Shown one piece after another: positions 1 to 8,041 of a stretch of 9,559 nucleotides of DNA. The notes beneath the pieces were generated by a model. That model was not told where the DNA came from. It searched no databases and worked only from the letters and a program-made list of their open reading frames with translations. A program made the position numbers and the translations under genes. The stretch is from an uncultured Clostridia bacterium. GTDB lineage: Bacteria; Bacillota; Clostridia; Oscillospirales; CAG-272. The DNA is taken from contig CAMGRB010000033.1 of the NCBI GenBank assembly GCA_946061315.1, positions 1-9,559 of the forward strand. Direction: 5' to 3'. Each line of letters begins with the position of its first letter. Position 1 is the stretch's first letter.

Positions 1-20
1 ACAAATAAAAATAAATTTGA

Positions 21-26
21 TATAAT
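21..26 (+). promoter_or_regulatory. Candidate -10 element (TATAAT) upstream of gdpP
   Basis: A perfect TATAAT lies in very AT-rich DNA before gdpP and would place the transcription start near 33. A -35 element at normal spacing would fall almost entirely off the left edge of the window, so the promoter cannot be confirmed. An alternative pairing, TTGATA (17-22) with TAAAAT (38-43), has a 15-bp spacer, which is short. Confidence 0.4.
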
Positions 27-44
27 AACTGTAATAATAAAATT

Positions 45-2069
45 TTGGGGGTAAGTACTTTACTGCATAAAAGAACGGAAAGGGCGATGTTTTTAAGCCC
101 GATTTCTATTATCATATGCGCACTTCTTGCGGCGGTAACGATATCGGTATCGGTAATTCTCGCCGTAAACTATCCCGAGAGCAAAGTGGTTATCGTGATT
201 TTCTCGGTGGCTGTCTACGTTGCTCTTTGCGCATTTGCAATAAAGCTTGTTGAAACGCTTCAGAAAAAGTACGAGGTAAAAAGACCCTCGGGGCCCGTGC
301 TCGGCTCGATTATGTACGACACAGTCAATTTCTCCGCAGAGCCTGCGCTCATATGCGACGAGGCGGGGAAGATAATATGGTTCAATAAGGCGACGCAGAC
401 TGCTGCAGGCTCCGCTTCGTCAATTCTCGGTGCTAAAATAGGCAACGTAATCTCCGGTCAGATAAAGGAGATAACCGTCGATGACAAAAAGCACGAGTTC
501 CATACGACTCTCGGCGGCAAGAACTACACCATAGAGCGCACGAAAATAAAAAGCGGCGACAAGATCTATTTTCTCCTTATGTTCAGGGACGTAACGGAGT
601 TTGTAAACTTAAAACAGTTCGTCAAAAACGATGAAAAAGTCGTTTCGTATATCATAGTTGACAACCTCGAGGAGCTTTTGCAGTTTGAGCAGGAGAGATA
701 CAGAGAGGCGGCGGCAAAGATAGAGTCGCTCATAAGAGAGTGGGCTGCTTCCTGCGGCGGTATCGTAAAAGAGTATGAAAGGGACAAGTATCTCTTTATC
801 TTCAAGTCCGAAGATCTTGACAGGTTTATACAGGAAAAATTCGATATTCTCGACAAGGTCCGCGATATAAGGGTCGGTACGGGAAATATATCGGTCACCA
901 TATCAATAGGCGTTGCCAAGGTAAAGGGCGAGCTTGCCGACAAGGAAAAAGCGGCGCACATAGCGCTTGATATGGCTTTGCAGCGCGGCGGAGATCAGGC
1001 GGTTGTCAAGTACGACGAAACGGTTGATTTCTACGGAGGCAGGACCAATGCGGTCCATAAGAGGACGAAGGTTAAGGCGAGGGTCGTATGCGACGAGCTT
1101 ATCACGCATATGGCAAACGCGGGCAACGTTCTGGTTATGGCTCATAAATATCCCGATTATGACGCGTTCGGCGCGTCGGTCGGAATTGCAAGGCTGGCTA
1201 TGTTCTGCGGAGTACGCGTAAACGTAGTCACAAGCCCGAAGGACACGAACATAAAGAGATGTATGAAGCTTTTTGGCGACGAGAGCTACAAGGGTATTTT
1301 CGTCGATGCGGCGCAGGGGCTTGACCTTGTGCGCTCGGACACCTTGCTCGTAATAGTCGACGTAAATAATATGGCAATGGTGGAATCCGAGGATATTGCG
1401 AACAACGTTGCGAATATAGTTATAGTGGATCACCACAGAAAAACGGCGGAATTTGAGCGCGCTCCTTTGATTTCTTATATCGAGCCGGCTTCGTCAAGTG
1501 CGTCGGAGCTTGTTGCGGAGATGCTTGAGCAGAGCGTGCCGCCCTCAACCCTTCATCACGCGGAGGCGAATATGCTTCTTGCGGGAATTTCGCTTGATAC
1601 CAAGCAGTTTACAAAGGGCACGGGAACAAAGACCTATGCCGCCGCCATGTATCTGCGCGATAACGGTGCATCGTACGAGGATATTCAGGATCTTTTCAAA
1701 ACGAATATAAGAGATTACAAGCAGGAGTCGGCATTCGGTGAGAAGGTCGAGATATACCGTCACTGTATGGCAATAGCCGTAAACCCCAACGGAGAGTCGT
1801 CTTTTGACAGGGTGCTTGCCGCAAGGGTTGCCGATAACTTGCTTATGGTTGAGGAGGTTGCCGCCTCATTTGCGCTCGTACTCATAGACGACACGGTTCA
1901 CATTTCCGCGCGCTCAAACGGCACGGTAAACGTTCAGCTTATACTCGAGGCGTTGAAGGGCGGAGGCCGTTACGACGCGGCAGGAGCGCAGGTTAAGGCA
2001 ACTTCCGTTCAGGACGCTCTCTTACAACTCAAAAAAGCAATAGACAATTATCTCGATCCGGAGGATTAA
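45..2069 (+). CDS. gdpP: GdpP, membrane cyclic-di-AMP phosphodiesterase (DHH/DHHA1 family)
   Basis: Hydrolyses cyclic di-AMP to pApA at the inner face of the membrane, lowering a messenger that controls potassium, osmolyte and cell-wall homeostasis (family knowledge). Counting from TTG 45: two membrane helices (about 17-41 and 47-70), a PAS-like domain (about 89-185), a degenerate GGDEF domain (about 197-325, with ERDKYLF where the catalytic loop would be), a DHH domain (about 355-520) and DHHA1 (about 585-670). Metal-binding motifs are intact: H367, D371 and D373 (HKYPDYD), D439, DHH 462-464, and D518 (LDTK). The DHHA1 glycine motif reads GGGR (639-642), not the usual GGGH. The start is uncertain. 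TTG 45 has no ribosome site. ATG 87 gives 660 residues, close to B. subtilis GdpP at 659, but drops the basic stretch HKRTER expected before the first helix. CTG 63 sits 10 nt after a G-run. First gene of the gdpP-rplI-dnaB operon. Confidence 0.95.
   Translation: MGVSTLLHKRTERAMFLSPISIIICALLAAVTISVSVILAVNYPESKVVIVIFSVAVYVALCAFAIKLVETLQKKYEVKRPSGPVLGSIMYDTVNFSAEPALICDEAGKIIWFNKATQTAAGSASSILGAKIGNVISGQIKEITVDDKKHEFHTTLGGKNYTIERTKIKSGDKIYFLLMFRDVTEFVNLKQFVKNDEKVVSYIIVDNLEELLQFEQERYREAAAKIESLIREWAASCGGIVKEYERDKYLFIFKSEDLDRFIQEKFDILDKVRDIRVGTGNISVTISIGVAKVKGELADKEKAAHIALDMALQRGGDQAVVKYDETVDFYGGRTNAVHKRTKVKARVVCDELITHMANAGNVLVMAHKYPDYDAFGASVGIARLAMFCGVRVNVVTSPKDTNIKRCMKLFGDESYKGIFVDAAQGLDLVRSDTLLVIVDVNNMAMVESEDIANNVANIVIVDHHRKTAEFERAPLISYIEPASSSASELVAEMLEQSVPPSTLHHAEANMLLAGISLDTKQFTKGTGTKTYAAAMYLRDNGASYEDIQDLFKTNIRDYKQESAFGEKVEIYRHCMAIAVNPNGESSFDRVLAARVADNLLMVEEVAASFALVLIDDTVHISARSNGTVNVQLILEALKGGGRYDAAGAQVKATSVQDALLQLKKAIDNYLDPED
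47..52 (+). promoter_or_regulatory. G-run that may be the gdpP ribosome binding site
   Basis: GGGGGT can pair with the anti-Shine-Dalgarno sequence using one G-U pair. It lies inside the reading frame opened by TTG 45, so it cannot serve that codon. It is 10 nt before CTG 63 and too far (34 nt) from ATG 87. Before ATG 87 there is only an AAAGGG at a very short 2-nt spacing. This element makes the initiation codon of gdpP ambiguous. Confidence 0.3.
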
Positions 2070-2070
2070 A

Positions 2071-2517
2071 ATGAAGGTAGTATTATTACAGGACGTAAAA
2101 TCGCAGGGTAAAAAAGACCAGATAATAGAGGTATCGGACGGATACGCAAGAAATTTTCTTTTCCCGAAGAAGCTTGCCGCACCCGCCGATGCAAAAGCGG
2201 TAAACGATATAAAAAACAGACAGAGCTCGGAAAATTTCAGACGTGAAACGGAGCGCGCAGAGGCAAAGGTGCTTGCCGATAAAATATCTTCGCTGACGGT
2301 AAAGCTTACGGCGGACGCAGGCGCTGACGGCAGGTTTTACGGCGCCGTAACGTCAAAGGATATAGCCGAGGGACTCAAAAGCCAGCACGGAATAGAAGTG
2401 GACAAAAGAAAGATACTTCTTGCCTCACCGATAAAATCGTTCGGAGTTTACAAGACGGACATAAAGCTTCTTTCCGACGTAACGGCAAAGCTCACCGTAT
2501 CGGTAACGGAGAAATAA
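2071..2517 (+). CDS. rplI: 50S ribosomal protein bL9
   Basis: Protein of the large ribosomal subunit that binds 23S rRNA near the L1 stalk base and helps limit frameshifting (family knowledge). At 148 residues it is the usual length. The N-terminal globular domain carries the L9 signature: MKVVLLQDV at 1-9, then a stretch ending [16 protein letters not shown] near residue 36. A charged central helix (about 40-75) links to the C-terminal RNA-binding domain with [16 protein letters not shown]. The ATG follows the gdpP stop after one base, and its ribosome site GGAGG (2060-2064) lies within the last gdpP codons, so the two genes are probably translationally coupled. No oddity seen. Confidence 0.97.
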   Translation: MKVVLLQDVKSQGKKDQIIEVSDGYARNFLFPKKLAAPADAKAVNDIKNRQSSENFRRETERAEAKVLADKISSLTVKLTADAGADGRFYGAVTSKDIAEGLKSQHGIEVDKRKILLASPIKSFGVYKTDIKLLSDVTAKLTVSVTEK

Positions 2518-2518
2518 G

Positions 2519-3874
2519 ATGGAAGAATTTGATAAAAAATTACCGTTTTCGCTCGATGCGGAGCAGTCCGTGCTCGGCTCTATACTCATAGACCCGAACA
2601 AGCTCGGCGACGTTGCACAGATAATAAACTCGGACGATTTCTATATTGACGAGCACAAGGAGATATTCTCCGAGATGCAAAGCTTCAGTCTGCAAAGCCG
2701 CAATATTGACGTTGTTACGCTGATTGATGAGCTTGTAAAGGGCGGAGTTTATCCTGACGATGCCGCCGCGAGAACGTATATAAAGCTTCTTGTAAGCATA
2801 GTTCCGGGCAGTTCAAACGCAAAGGATTATGCGAAAATAGTTAAGGAAAAGAGCACTTTAAGAAAACTTATAAATGCGGGCGAGGAGATAGTGAACAGCG
2901 CGTACGCCGCGCAGGACGACGTATCCTTGCTTGCCGACAGGGCGGAGCAGTCCATATTCGAGATAGCCTCGGGCAACGAGAGCCGCGATTTTATACATAT
3001 AAAGGACGCCCTTATAAAAACCTACGCTCATCTTGACGAGTTAAAGGGCGGGGCAACGGAGGACGTTGTCGGTATAAAGACGGGCTTTTCCGACCTTGAC
3101 CGCGTGCTCGTCGGGCTTGGCAAGGGCAACTTTATAATAGTGGGCGCACGCCCCGGTATGGGTAAAACCTCGTTTTGTCTTAATATAGCGGCAAGCATTG
3201 CAAAGAGGACGAAAAAAGCAGTCTGCATTTTCTCACTTGAAATGTCCGACGAGGAGCTTGTTTCAAGAATGCTTTCCTCGGAGGCGATGATAGACTCCCG
3301 TGATTTGAGAACCGGAATGATAAAGCCGGAGGATTGGGAAAAGCTCGCCCAGGCGGCGTCACAGCTTTCCGAAACGGATATATACATAGACGACACGACC
3401 GGTATAGGCCTTACCGCTATGAAAGCAAAATTGAGGAGAGTTAAAAATCTCGGTCTTGTGGTTATCGATTACCTTCAGCTTATGGAATCGGAAACAAAGC
3501 GCAAGGACGGTAGCCGTGTAAACGAAATAGGCGATATTTCAAGAGGTATTAAAATTCTCGCAAAAGAACTCGGCGTGCCCGTTATAGCGTGCTCGCAGCT
3601 TTCAAGAGGCGCGGAAAAGGAAGGCAAAAAGGAAAGCGGAAGAAAGCCGATGCTCTCCGACCTTCGTGATTCCGGTGCTATCGAGCAGGATGCGGATATG
3701 GTATTGTTCCTCTCGCGTGACTACTACGGAGAGGACCCCGAAAAGAAGAATCTTGTCGATGTTATCGTTGCTAAAAACCGTCACGGCGAGAGGGGTACGG
3801 TACAGATGAGCTGGCTTGAACAGTACACCAAATTTTCCACCCTTGACGCATCGCTTAAAGAAGGAGGCTTTTAA
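2519..3874 (+). CDS. dnaB: Replicative DNA helicase DnaB (DnaC in Bacillus naming)
   Basis: Hexameric 5'-3' helicase that unwinds DNA at the replication fork and recruits primase. Its 451 residues match the family. The N-terminal primase-interacting domain (about 8-110, starting LPFSLDAEQSVLGSIL) is followed by a linker and a RecA-like C-terminal ATPase (about 180-440). Visible motifs are Walker A GARPGMGKT (209-217, lysine 216), catalytic glutamate E241 in SLEMS, Walker B VVIDYLQL (aspartate 317), sensor Q360 in CSQLSR, the DLRDSGAIEQDAD block (381-393), and AKNRHGERG (418-426), which should hold the arginine finger. No intein interrupts the ATPase. Its ATG is one base after the rplI stop; the ribosome site GGAG (2508-2511) is inside rplI. 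Third gene of the conserved gdpP-rplI-dnaB operon. Confidence 0.97.
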   Translation: MEEFDKKLPFSLDAEQSVLGSILIDPNKLGDVAQIINSDDFYIDEHKEIFSEMQSFSLQSRNIDVVTLIDELVKGGVYPDDAAARTYIKLLVSIVPGSSNAKDYAKIVKEKSTLRKLINAGEEIVNSAYAAQDDVSLLADRAEQSIFEIASGNESRDFIHIKDALIKTYAHLDELKGGATEDVVGIKTGFSDLDRVLVGLGKGNFIIVGARPGMGKTSFCLNIAASIAKRTKKAVCIFSLEMSDEELVSRMLSSEAMIDSRDLRTGMIKPEDWEKLAQAASQLSETDIYIDDTTGIGLTAMKAKLRRVKNLGLVVIDYLQLMESETKRKDGSRVNEIGDISRGIKILAKELGVPVIACSQLSRGAEKEGKKESGRKPMLSDLRDSGAIEQDADMVLFLSRDYYGEDPEKKNLVDVIVAKNRHGERGTVQMSWLEQYTKFSTLDASLKEGGF

Positions 3875-3882
3875 GGCTTTGA

Positions 3883-3929
3883 TTTCGGTATAATTCCCGA
3901 AAAAGTGAAAAATCAGACACTTGTACGGG
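3883..3929 (+). repeat. Two overlapping, mutually exclusive hairpins between dnaB and the DUF1292 gene
   Basis: Hairpin A pairs TTTCGG (3883-3888) with CCGAAA (3897-3902) around an 8-nt loop. Hairpin B pairs CCCGAAAAAGTG (3896-3907) with CACTTGTACGGG (3918-3929): 10 of 12 positions pair around a 10-nt loop. Both use the CCGAAA segment, so only one can form at a time. Neither is followed by a T-run, so neither is an intrinsic terminator. A TATAAT (3889-3894) sits in the loop of hairpin A but has no recognisable -35. The function is unknown. Confidence 0.4.
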
Positions 3930-3958
3930 TAAAATCGGAGTAAACGCCGAAAATAAAT

Positions 3959-4261
3959 ATGAAAAAGAACTATGAAAGTCCCGTCGATATGCTGCTCGAC
4001 GACGATTGCTGCGACAATATAATTCTCGTTGATGAAAACGGCAAGGAAACGGAGTTTGAACAGCTTGCCGTAATTCCCACCGACGAGTATGATTACGCCG
4101 TTTTGCAACCGGTGACAAAAATGGACGGAGTGGCGGACAACGAGGTGCTCGTTTTCTTGATCGACGCCGACAACGACACCCTCGTGCTCGAAAAGGACGA
4201 AAAAACCGTAAAGGAAGTATTCGACGAGTTTCAATCACTTCTTGACGAACAGGACGGCTGA
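3959..4261 (+). CDS. Small acidic DUF1292-family protein
   Basis: A 100-residue cytoplasmic protein with no signal peptide or membrane segment. The pattern of an acidic N-terminus, then NIILVDENGKETEFEQLAVI, then DYAVLQPV, then VLVFLIDADNDTLVLEKDE, and a final VKEVFDEFQSLLDEQ matches the DUF1292 (YrzB-like) family, whose function is unknown. Residues 14-20 hold an unusual DDDCCDN with a vicinal cysteine pair (C17, C18), which could bind metal or respond to redox state; that is speculation. It lies 84 bp after dnaB with no terminator between, so read-through is likely. The start is the only in-frame choice: a stop at 3941-3943 precedes it. The ribosome site is weak, with GGAG (3937-3940) an unusually distant 18 nt away. 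In Bacillus this family sits near ruvX (yrrK), so its placement between dnaB and mfd is a different context. Confidence 0.85.
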   Translation: MKKNYESPVDMLLDDDCCDNIILVDENGKETEFEQLAVIPTDEYDYAVLQPVTKMDGVADNEVLVFLIDADNDTLVLEKDEKTVKEVFDEFQSLLDEQDG

Positions 4262-4285
4262 AAAATTCGCAAAGTGCACAGCCAA

Positions 4286-4318
4286 GCTTTATGAAGCAGT
4301 GCTGACGTATCATAAAGC
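4286..4318 (+). repeat. Perfect 9-bp inverted repeat in the mfd leader
   Basis: GCTTTATGA (4286-4294) and TCATAAAGC (4310-4318) are exact reverse complements around a 15-nt centre, which itself contains a small AGC-AGT-GCT pairing. No T-run follows, so this is not an intrinsic terminator. It could be an mRNA hairpin stabilising the 3' end of the DUF1292 transcript, part of an mfd leader structure, or a protein-binding site. The sequence alone does not decide. Confidence 0.5.
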
Positions 4319-4337
4319 GAAAATAGGGTAAAACAAT

Positions 4338-4403
4338 ATGGAAGAATTGCGGACCTCGGCACCGTTAAGAGCCGTTTCCGCAGTTTTCTTGCGCTTTCAA
4401 TAA
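4338..4403 (+). CDS. Possible 21-codon leader ORF upstream of mfd
   Basis: An ATG preceded by AGGG (4325-4328) at 9-nt spacing opens a frame beginning MEELRTSAPLR and ending FLRFQ at TAA 4401-4403. It spans the whole terminator-like hairpin at 4346-4388, so a translating ribosome would open that hairpin. It has three arginines (CGG, AGA, CGC) but no run of one amino acid like a classical attenuation peptide. It may be a chance ORF; I list it because of its position. Confidence 0.2.
   Translation: MEELRTSAPLRAVSAVFLRFQ
4346..4388 (+). terminator. Intrinsic-terminator-like hairpin 44 nt before mfd
   Basis: ATTGCGGA (4346-4353) pairs with TCCGCAGT (4377-4384) over 8 bp including one T-G pair. 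An inner CGGC (4357-4360)/GCCG (4371-4374) stem closes a 10-nt loop. TTTTC follows directly (4384-4388). It would end the dnaB-DUF1292 transcript or act as an attenuator ahead of mfd. No convincing promoter is visible between it and mfd. Confidence 0.5.
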
Positions 4404-4431
4404 CATAAGAGAAGAAAGAAGAGCCTTTTTG

Positions 4432-7400
4432 ATGAACGAGAGCATTTTATTTGAGGGAATAAGAAAAACCAAAGAATACGCCTCGATGGTAAGCGAAGCC
4501 ACCGGGCTTTTTTCCTGCGGCAAAAAACTGCCGCTGCTTGTAAACGGCTTGTGTGACGGTGCCGAGAGGGCGCTTCTTTACTCTCTTGTAAAGGACCTGA
4601 AAGAAAAAAGCGGAAAAACCGTACTCATTATAACGGGCGAGGAGAGAAAGGCGAATAAACTCAACGAGTTCTTTGCATCCTCGTCGCTGAAAAGCGCGTT
4701 TTATCCCGTCAGGGACTTCAATTTTTACGATATGACCTCCTCGCACGAGCTTGAACACGAAAGGCTCGGAATACTCTCGGGCATTTTCTCGTCTTCTCTC
4801 GACGTGGTAATATCAACTCCCGAGGCATCGATGCAATATACGATGCCGAGAAAAGAGCTTGAAGCAAGGACGTTTGAGGTAAAAAAGAGCGACACGTTTG
4901 ATATTTCCGCTCTTTGCGAAAAGCTCATAAAAACCGGATACTCCCCCGCCGATATGGTAGAGAGCGAGGGACAGTACGCCGTGCGCGGCGGTATTGTCGA
5001 CGTTTTCCCGACGGGCGGCGGCTTTACGGTTAACGGCAAAAAATACGACGAGCATCTGCCGATAAGGACGGAGCTTTTCGGCGACGAGGCAGACCGAATG
5101 GAGATATTCGACCCGATGACGCAAAGGCGGGTCAGGGATATAGACGAGTTTGGCATAACGCCGTCAAAAGAGATAATTGCATCGACACAGGATGAGGAAA
5201 AAATATCTGATATACTATCCTCGCTTCTTGCAAAAACGCAGAGAGAGGAAACGAAAAGAGAGCTTGAAAAAGAGCTTTTCTCCATTAAAAATCATATTTC
5301 CGAGAGCTTTTTCGACCGCTTTATATCTCTTGTCTACCCTGATAGCGAATGTCTGCTTGACTATTTCTCGGACGCTCCGTTTGCCATAATTTGCGACACA
5401 GCCTCGACAAAAAGCCGCGCAAAAGACTCGGCAGAGCTTTGCGAGATGAGATCAAAAGAGCTTATCGAAAATATGCTCATAACTCCCGAATATGCAAAAT
5501 ACTCCGCACCTGTGTCGGAATTTGAGCGTTTTCTTGACGACCGTATAACAGTTTCAATAGATCCTTTCTCCGTATCGTATAAGGGCAAGGCGGGCGGAAT
5601 TTACAACTTTAAGACGAAAAGAATTGCAGGGAGCGAAAGAACGCTAAACAACGTCTGCCCCGAGCTTGACGAGCTTGTAAAAGACGGATACTCCTGCGCA
5701 CTTATCTGCCGTACCGACGCCGAGCTTAAAAACTGCGTAAAGACACTTTGCGAGCTTGGAATACCTGCTTACGATGCCACAGGTAAAGATTTTGACAAGC
5801 TTGAAAAGGGCGCGGTCGGCGTTATTTGCGACACTTTTGAGGAGGGATACGAAATACCCGCGGAAAAGTTTGCCGTAACGGTGCTTTCCTCAAAATCGTA
5901 TTCGGACGTAAGGAGTGCCGGTAAAAAGAAATCTTTTGCAAAGAGCGCGGGAGAAAAAATACTATCCTGTGCCGACCTCAATGTAGGTGACTACGTTGTG
6001 CACGCAAGCTACGGAATAGGAAAATATATCGGTATGGAAAACCTGTGCGTTTGCGGTGCGTACAGAGATTATATGGCGATACAGTATGCAGGTACGGATA
6101 AACTGTATCTTCCAACGGACCAGCTTGACCTTGTTGCCAAATATATAGGCTCGGGCTCGCTTGACGGCACGGTAAAGCTCTCCAGAATGGGAGGAGCCGA
6201 TTGGAAGCGCTCAACGGAGAAGGCAAAAACCGCCGCAAAGGATATGGCAAAGGAGCTTATCGAGCTTTATGCAAGGCGGCAGAGGATAAACGGCTTTGCT
6301 TTTGCCAAAGACGGAATTATGGAAAGGGAGTTTGACTCCTCGTTTGAGTTTGACGAAACCGAGTGCCAGAAAAAAGCGATAGACGAAATAAAATCGGATA
6401 TGGAAAAGCCGTACCCTATGGACAGGGTGCTTTGCGGCGACGTCGGGTACGGAAAAACCGAGGTTGCCCTCCGCGCCGCTATGAAGGCGGTTGCAAACGG
6501 AAAGCAGGTTGCAATCCTCGTTCCCACCACCATTCTTGCCATGCAGCATTATCAGACCGCCCTCTCGCGCTTTGCGGGCACGGGCGTAAATATAGATATG
6601 ATATCGAGGTTCAGAACGCCCTCGCAACAAGCGGCGGTATTAAGGCGGCTTCGCAGAGGGGACACCGATATCATAATAGGAACGCACAAGCTGTTAAACG
6701 ACAGAACGCAGTTTAAGGACCTCGGGCTCCTTATAATTGACGAGGAACAGCGCTTCGGCGTTTTGCAAAAAGAGAAAATCAAAAAGGAAGTGCCCGACGT
6801 TGACGTTTTATCGTTAAGCGCAACGCCGATACCGAGGACTTTAAGTATGGCTATCGGCGGTATCCGCGATATGTCCGTTCTTGACGAGGCACCGACGGGG
6901 CGCGTCGGAGTTTCCTCCTACGTGCTCGAATACGACGAGGGCATCATAAACGACGCAATTATGCGTGAGCTTCACAGGGGCGGTCAGGTTTTCTATCTAT
7001 ATAACAACGTGGAGTATATATACACCGTTTTTGCAAGGCTCAAAAAAGCGTTCCCCGACGCTAAAATAGCCGTCGCCCACGGTCAGATGGACAGGGACAG
7101 TATCGAGGAAATATGGAACGAGCTTGTAAAAGGCAATATAGATATTCTCGTCAGCACCACCATTGTGGAAACGGGAATAGATATACCTAACGCCAACACC
7201 CTTATAATAGAAAATGCCGACAAAATGGGTCTTGCCCAGCTCCATCAGATAAGGGGGCGCGTCGGCAGATCCCACAAAAGAGCATACGCGTACTTTACTT
7301 ACAGGCGAGGCAAGGAAATAAGCGAAATTGCCGAAAAACGCCTTGAAGCAATACGCGATTTTACGGAGTTCGGCGCGGGCTTCAAAATAGCGATGCGCGA

Positions 7401-7986
7401 CCTTGAAATAAGGGGAGCGGGCAATCTTCTCGGCTCGGCACAGCACGGACATATAGATTCGGTCGGGTACGATATGTACGTAAGGCTTCTTAACGAGGCG
7501 GTGCTTGAGGAAAAGGGCGAAAAGATAGAAAAGAGCTTTGAAACGGTTATCTCCCTCTCCTCCGACGCATATCTGCCGAAAAATTATATAAAGGCGTCGG
7601 TACAGAGAATAGAGATGTACAAAAAGATAGCGCACATACAAAACGAGGACGATTTTTGTGACGTGGTATCGGAGCTTACAGACAGATTCGGCAAATTGCC
7701 GAGGTGTGCCGAGGTGCTTGTCGAGTCCTCACTTGTAAAAGCGTATGCGTCAAGGGCGCATATGAAAAAGGTGGAGCAGTTAAGAGCCGAGATGCGCTTT
7801 TTCCCAGACGAAACCAATCTTCTGGTACTTGCGGAAATTGCAAATCTTGACAGAGATAAAATAAGCGTATCGGGCGTCGGGCACATACCTTATATATCGC
7901 TCAAAATCACCCCGGGAGCCGATTTTTCAAAGGAGAGCGTATCACTCCTTAAAATTTATACAGAGAAAAGTCAGAAAACCGTTTGA
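4432..7986 (+). CDS. mfd: Transcription-repair coupling factor Mfd
   Basis: ATP-dependent translocase that recognises RNA polymerase stalled at DNA damage, pushes it off and recruits UvrA to start nucleotide excision repair. With ATG 4432 it has 1184 residues, close to B. subtilis Mfd (1177). A UvrB-like N-terminal module (about 30-340) keeps the EGQYAVRGGIVDVFP block (from 179) but has a degenerate Walker A (GLCDGAERAL, near 39-48), as usual for Mfd. Next come the CarD-like polymerase-interacting domain (about 515-585, VGDYVVHASYGIGKYIGM), the translocase lobes with Walker A GDVGYGKT (669-676), DEEQ (770-773) and motif VI QIRGRVGRS (939-947), and the C-terminal regulatory D7 domain (about 1025-1130). 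TTG 4429 is in frame just before the ATG, but ATG is preferred. The ribosome site is a weak purine-rich AAGAAGAG ending at 4423. A structured leader precedes it. Confidence 0.97.
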   Translation: MNESILFEGIRKTKEYASMVSEATGLFSCGKKLPLLVNGLCDGAERALLYSLVKDLKEKSGKTVLIITGEERKANKLNEFFASSSLKSAFYPVRDFNFYDMTSSHELEHERLGILSGIFSSSLDVVISTPEASMQYTMPRKELEARTFEVKKSDTFDISALCEKLIKTGYSPADMVESEGQYAVRGGIVDVFPTGGGFTVNGKKYDEHLPIRTELFGDEADRMEIFDPMTQRRVRDIDEFGITPSKEIIASTQDEEKISDILSSLLAKTQREETKRELEKELFSIKNHISESFFDRFISLVYPDSECLLDYFSDAPFAIICDTASTKSRAKDSAELCEMRSKELIENMLITPEYAKYSAPVSEFERFLDDRITVSIDPFSVSYKGKAGGIYNFKTKRIAGSERTLNNVCPELDELVKDGYSCALICRTDAELKNCVKTLCELGIPAYDATGKDFDKLEKGAVGVICDTFEEGYEIPAEKFAVTVLSSKSYSDVRSAGKKKSFAKSAGEKILSCADLNVGDYVVHASYGIGKYIGMENLCVCGAYRDYMAIQYAGTDKLYLPTDQLDLVAKYIGSGSLDGTVKLSRMGGADWKRSTEKAKTAAKDMAKELIELYARRQRINGFAFAKDGIMEREFDSSFEFDETECQKKAIDEIKSDMEKPYPMDRVLCGDVGYGKTEVALRAAMKAVANGKQVAILVPTTILAMQHYQTALSRFAGTGVNIDMISRFRTPSQQAAVLRRLRRGDTDIIIGTHKLLNDRTQFKDLGLLIIDEEQRFGVLQKEKIKKEVPDVDVLSLSATPIPRTLSMAIGGIRDMSVLDEAPTGRVGVSSYVLEYDEGIINDAIMRELHRGGQVFYLYNNVEYIYTVFARLKKAFPDAKIAVAHGQMDRDSIEEIWNELVKGNIDILVSTTIVETGIDIPNANTLIIENADKMGLAQLHQIRGRVGRSHKRAYAYFTYRRGKEISEIAEKRLEAIRDFTEFGAGFKIAMRDLEIRGAGNLLGSAQHGHIDSVGYDMYVRLLNEAVLEEKGEKIEKSFETVISLSSDAYLPKNYIKASVQRIEMYKKIAHIQNEDDFCDVVSELTDRFGKLPRCAEVLVESSLVKAYASRAHMKKVEQLRAEMRFFPDETNLLVLAEIANLDRDKISVSGVGHIPYISLKITPGADFSKESVSLLKIYTEKSQKTV

Positions 7987-8012
7987 TTTTGTTCACATAC
8001 CTATGGTAAAAT
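7983..8012 (+). promoter_or_regulatory. Extended -10 promoter for the lipoprotein gene, overlapping the mfd stop
   Basis: TTGATT (7983-7988) and TAAAAT (8007-8012) are separated by 18 bp, and TG at 8004-8005 forms an extended -10 (TGGTAAAAT). The predicted transcript start is near 8019, about 9 nt before the ribosome site. The -35 overlaps the last mfd codon and its TGA. Confidence 0.6.
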
Positions 8013-8027
8013 ATTCTCGACAACCCG

Positions 8028-8034
8028 AAAGGAG
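8028..8034 (+). promoter_or_regulatory. Strong ribosome binding site that fixes the GTG 8042 start
   Basis: AAAGGAG lies 7 nt before GTG 8042, an ideal spacing. The in-frame ATG at 8003 lies inside the predicted promoter and has no ribosome site, so it should not be used. Confidence 0.85.
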
Positions 8035-8041
8035 CAGGAAA

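Noticed and set aside
903..1436. 177-residue ORF on the - strand inside gdpP
   Set aside because: It lies fully antisense to a well-supported conserved gene and shows no recognisable family. It is a codon-bias shadow.
3871..3894. TATAAT at 3889-3894 as a promoter for the DUF1292 gene
   Set aside because: No TTGACA-like hexamer is found at 16-18 bp upstream, and the element lies in the loop of a hairpin, so a promoter call is not supported.
3602..4234. 210-residue ORF on the - strand across dnaB end and the DUF1292 gene
   Set aside because: It is antisense to two conserved + strand genes, has no family resemblance and no convincing ribosome site or promoter.
4242..4270. TTGACG at 4242-4247 as a -35 for an mfd leader promoter
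   Set aside because: No acceptable -10 hexamer occurs 16-18 bp downstream, and the site is inside the DUF1292 coding region.
6997..7641. 214-residue ORF on the - strand inside mfd
   Set aside because: It is antisense to the conserved translocase and D7 domains of mfd. Its tyrosine/valine-rich composition is typical of a reverse-frame shadow.
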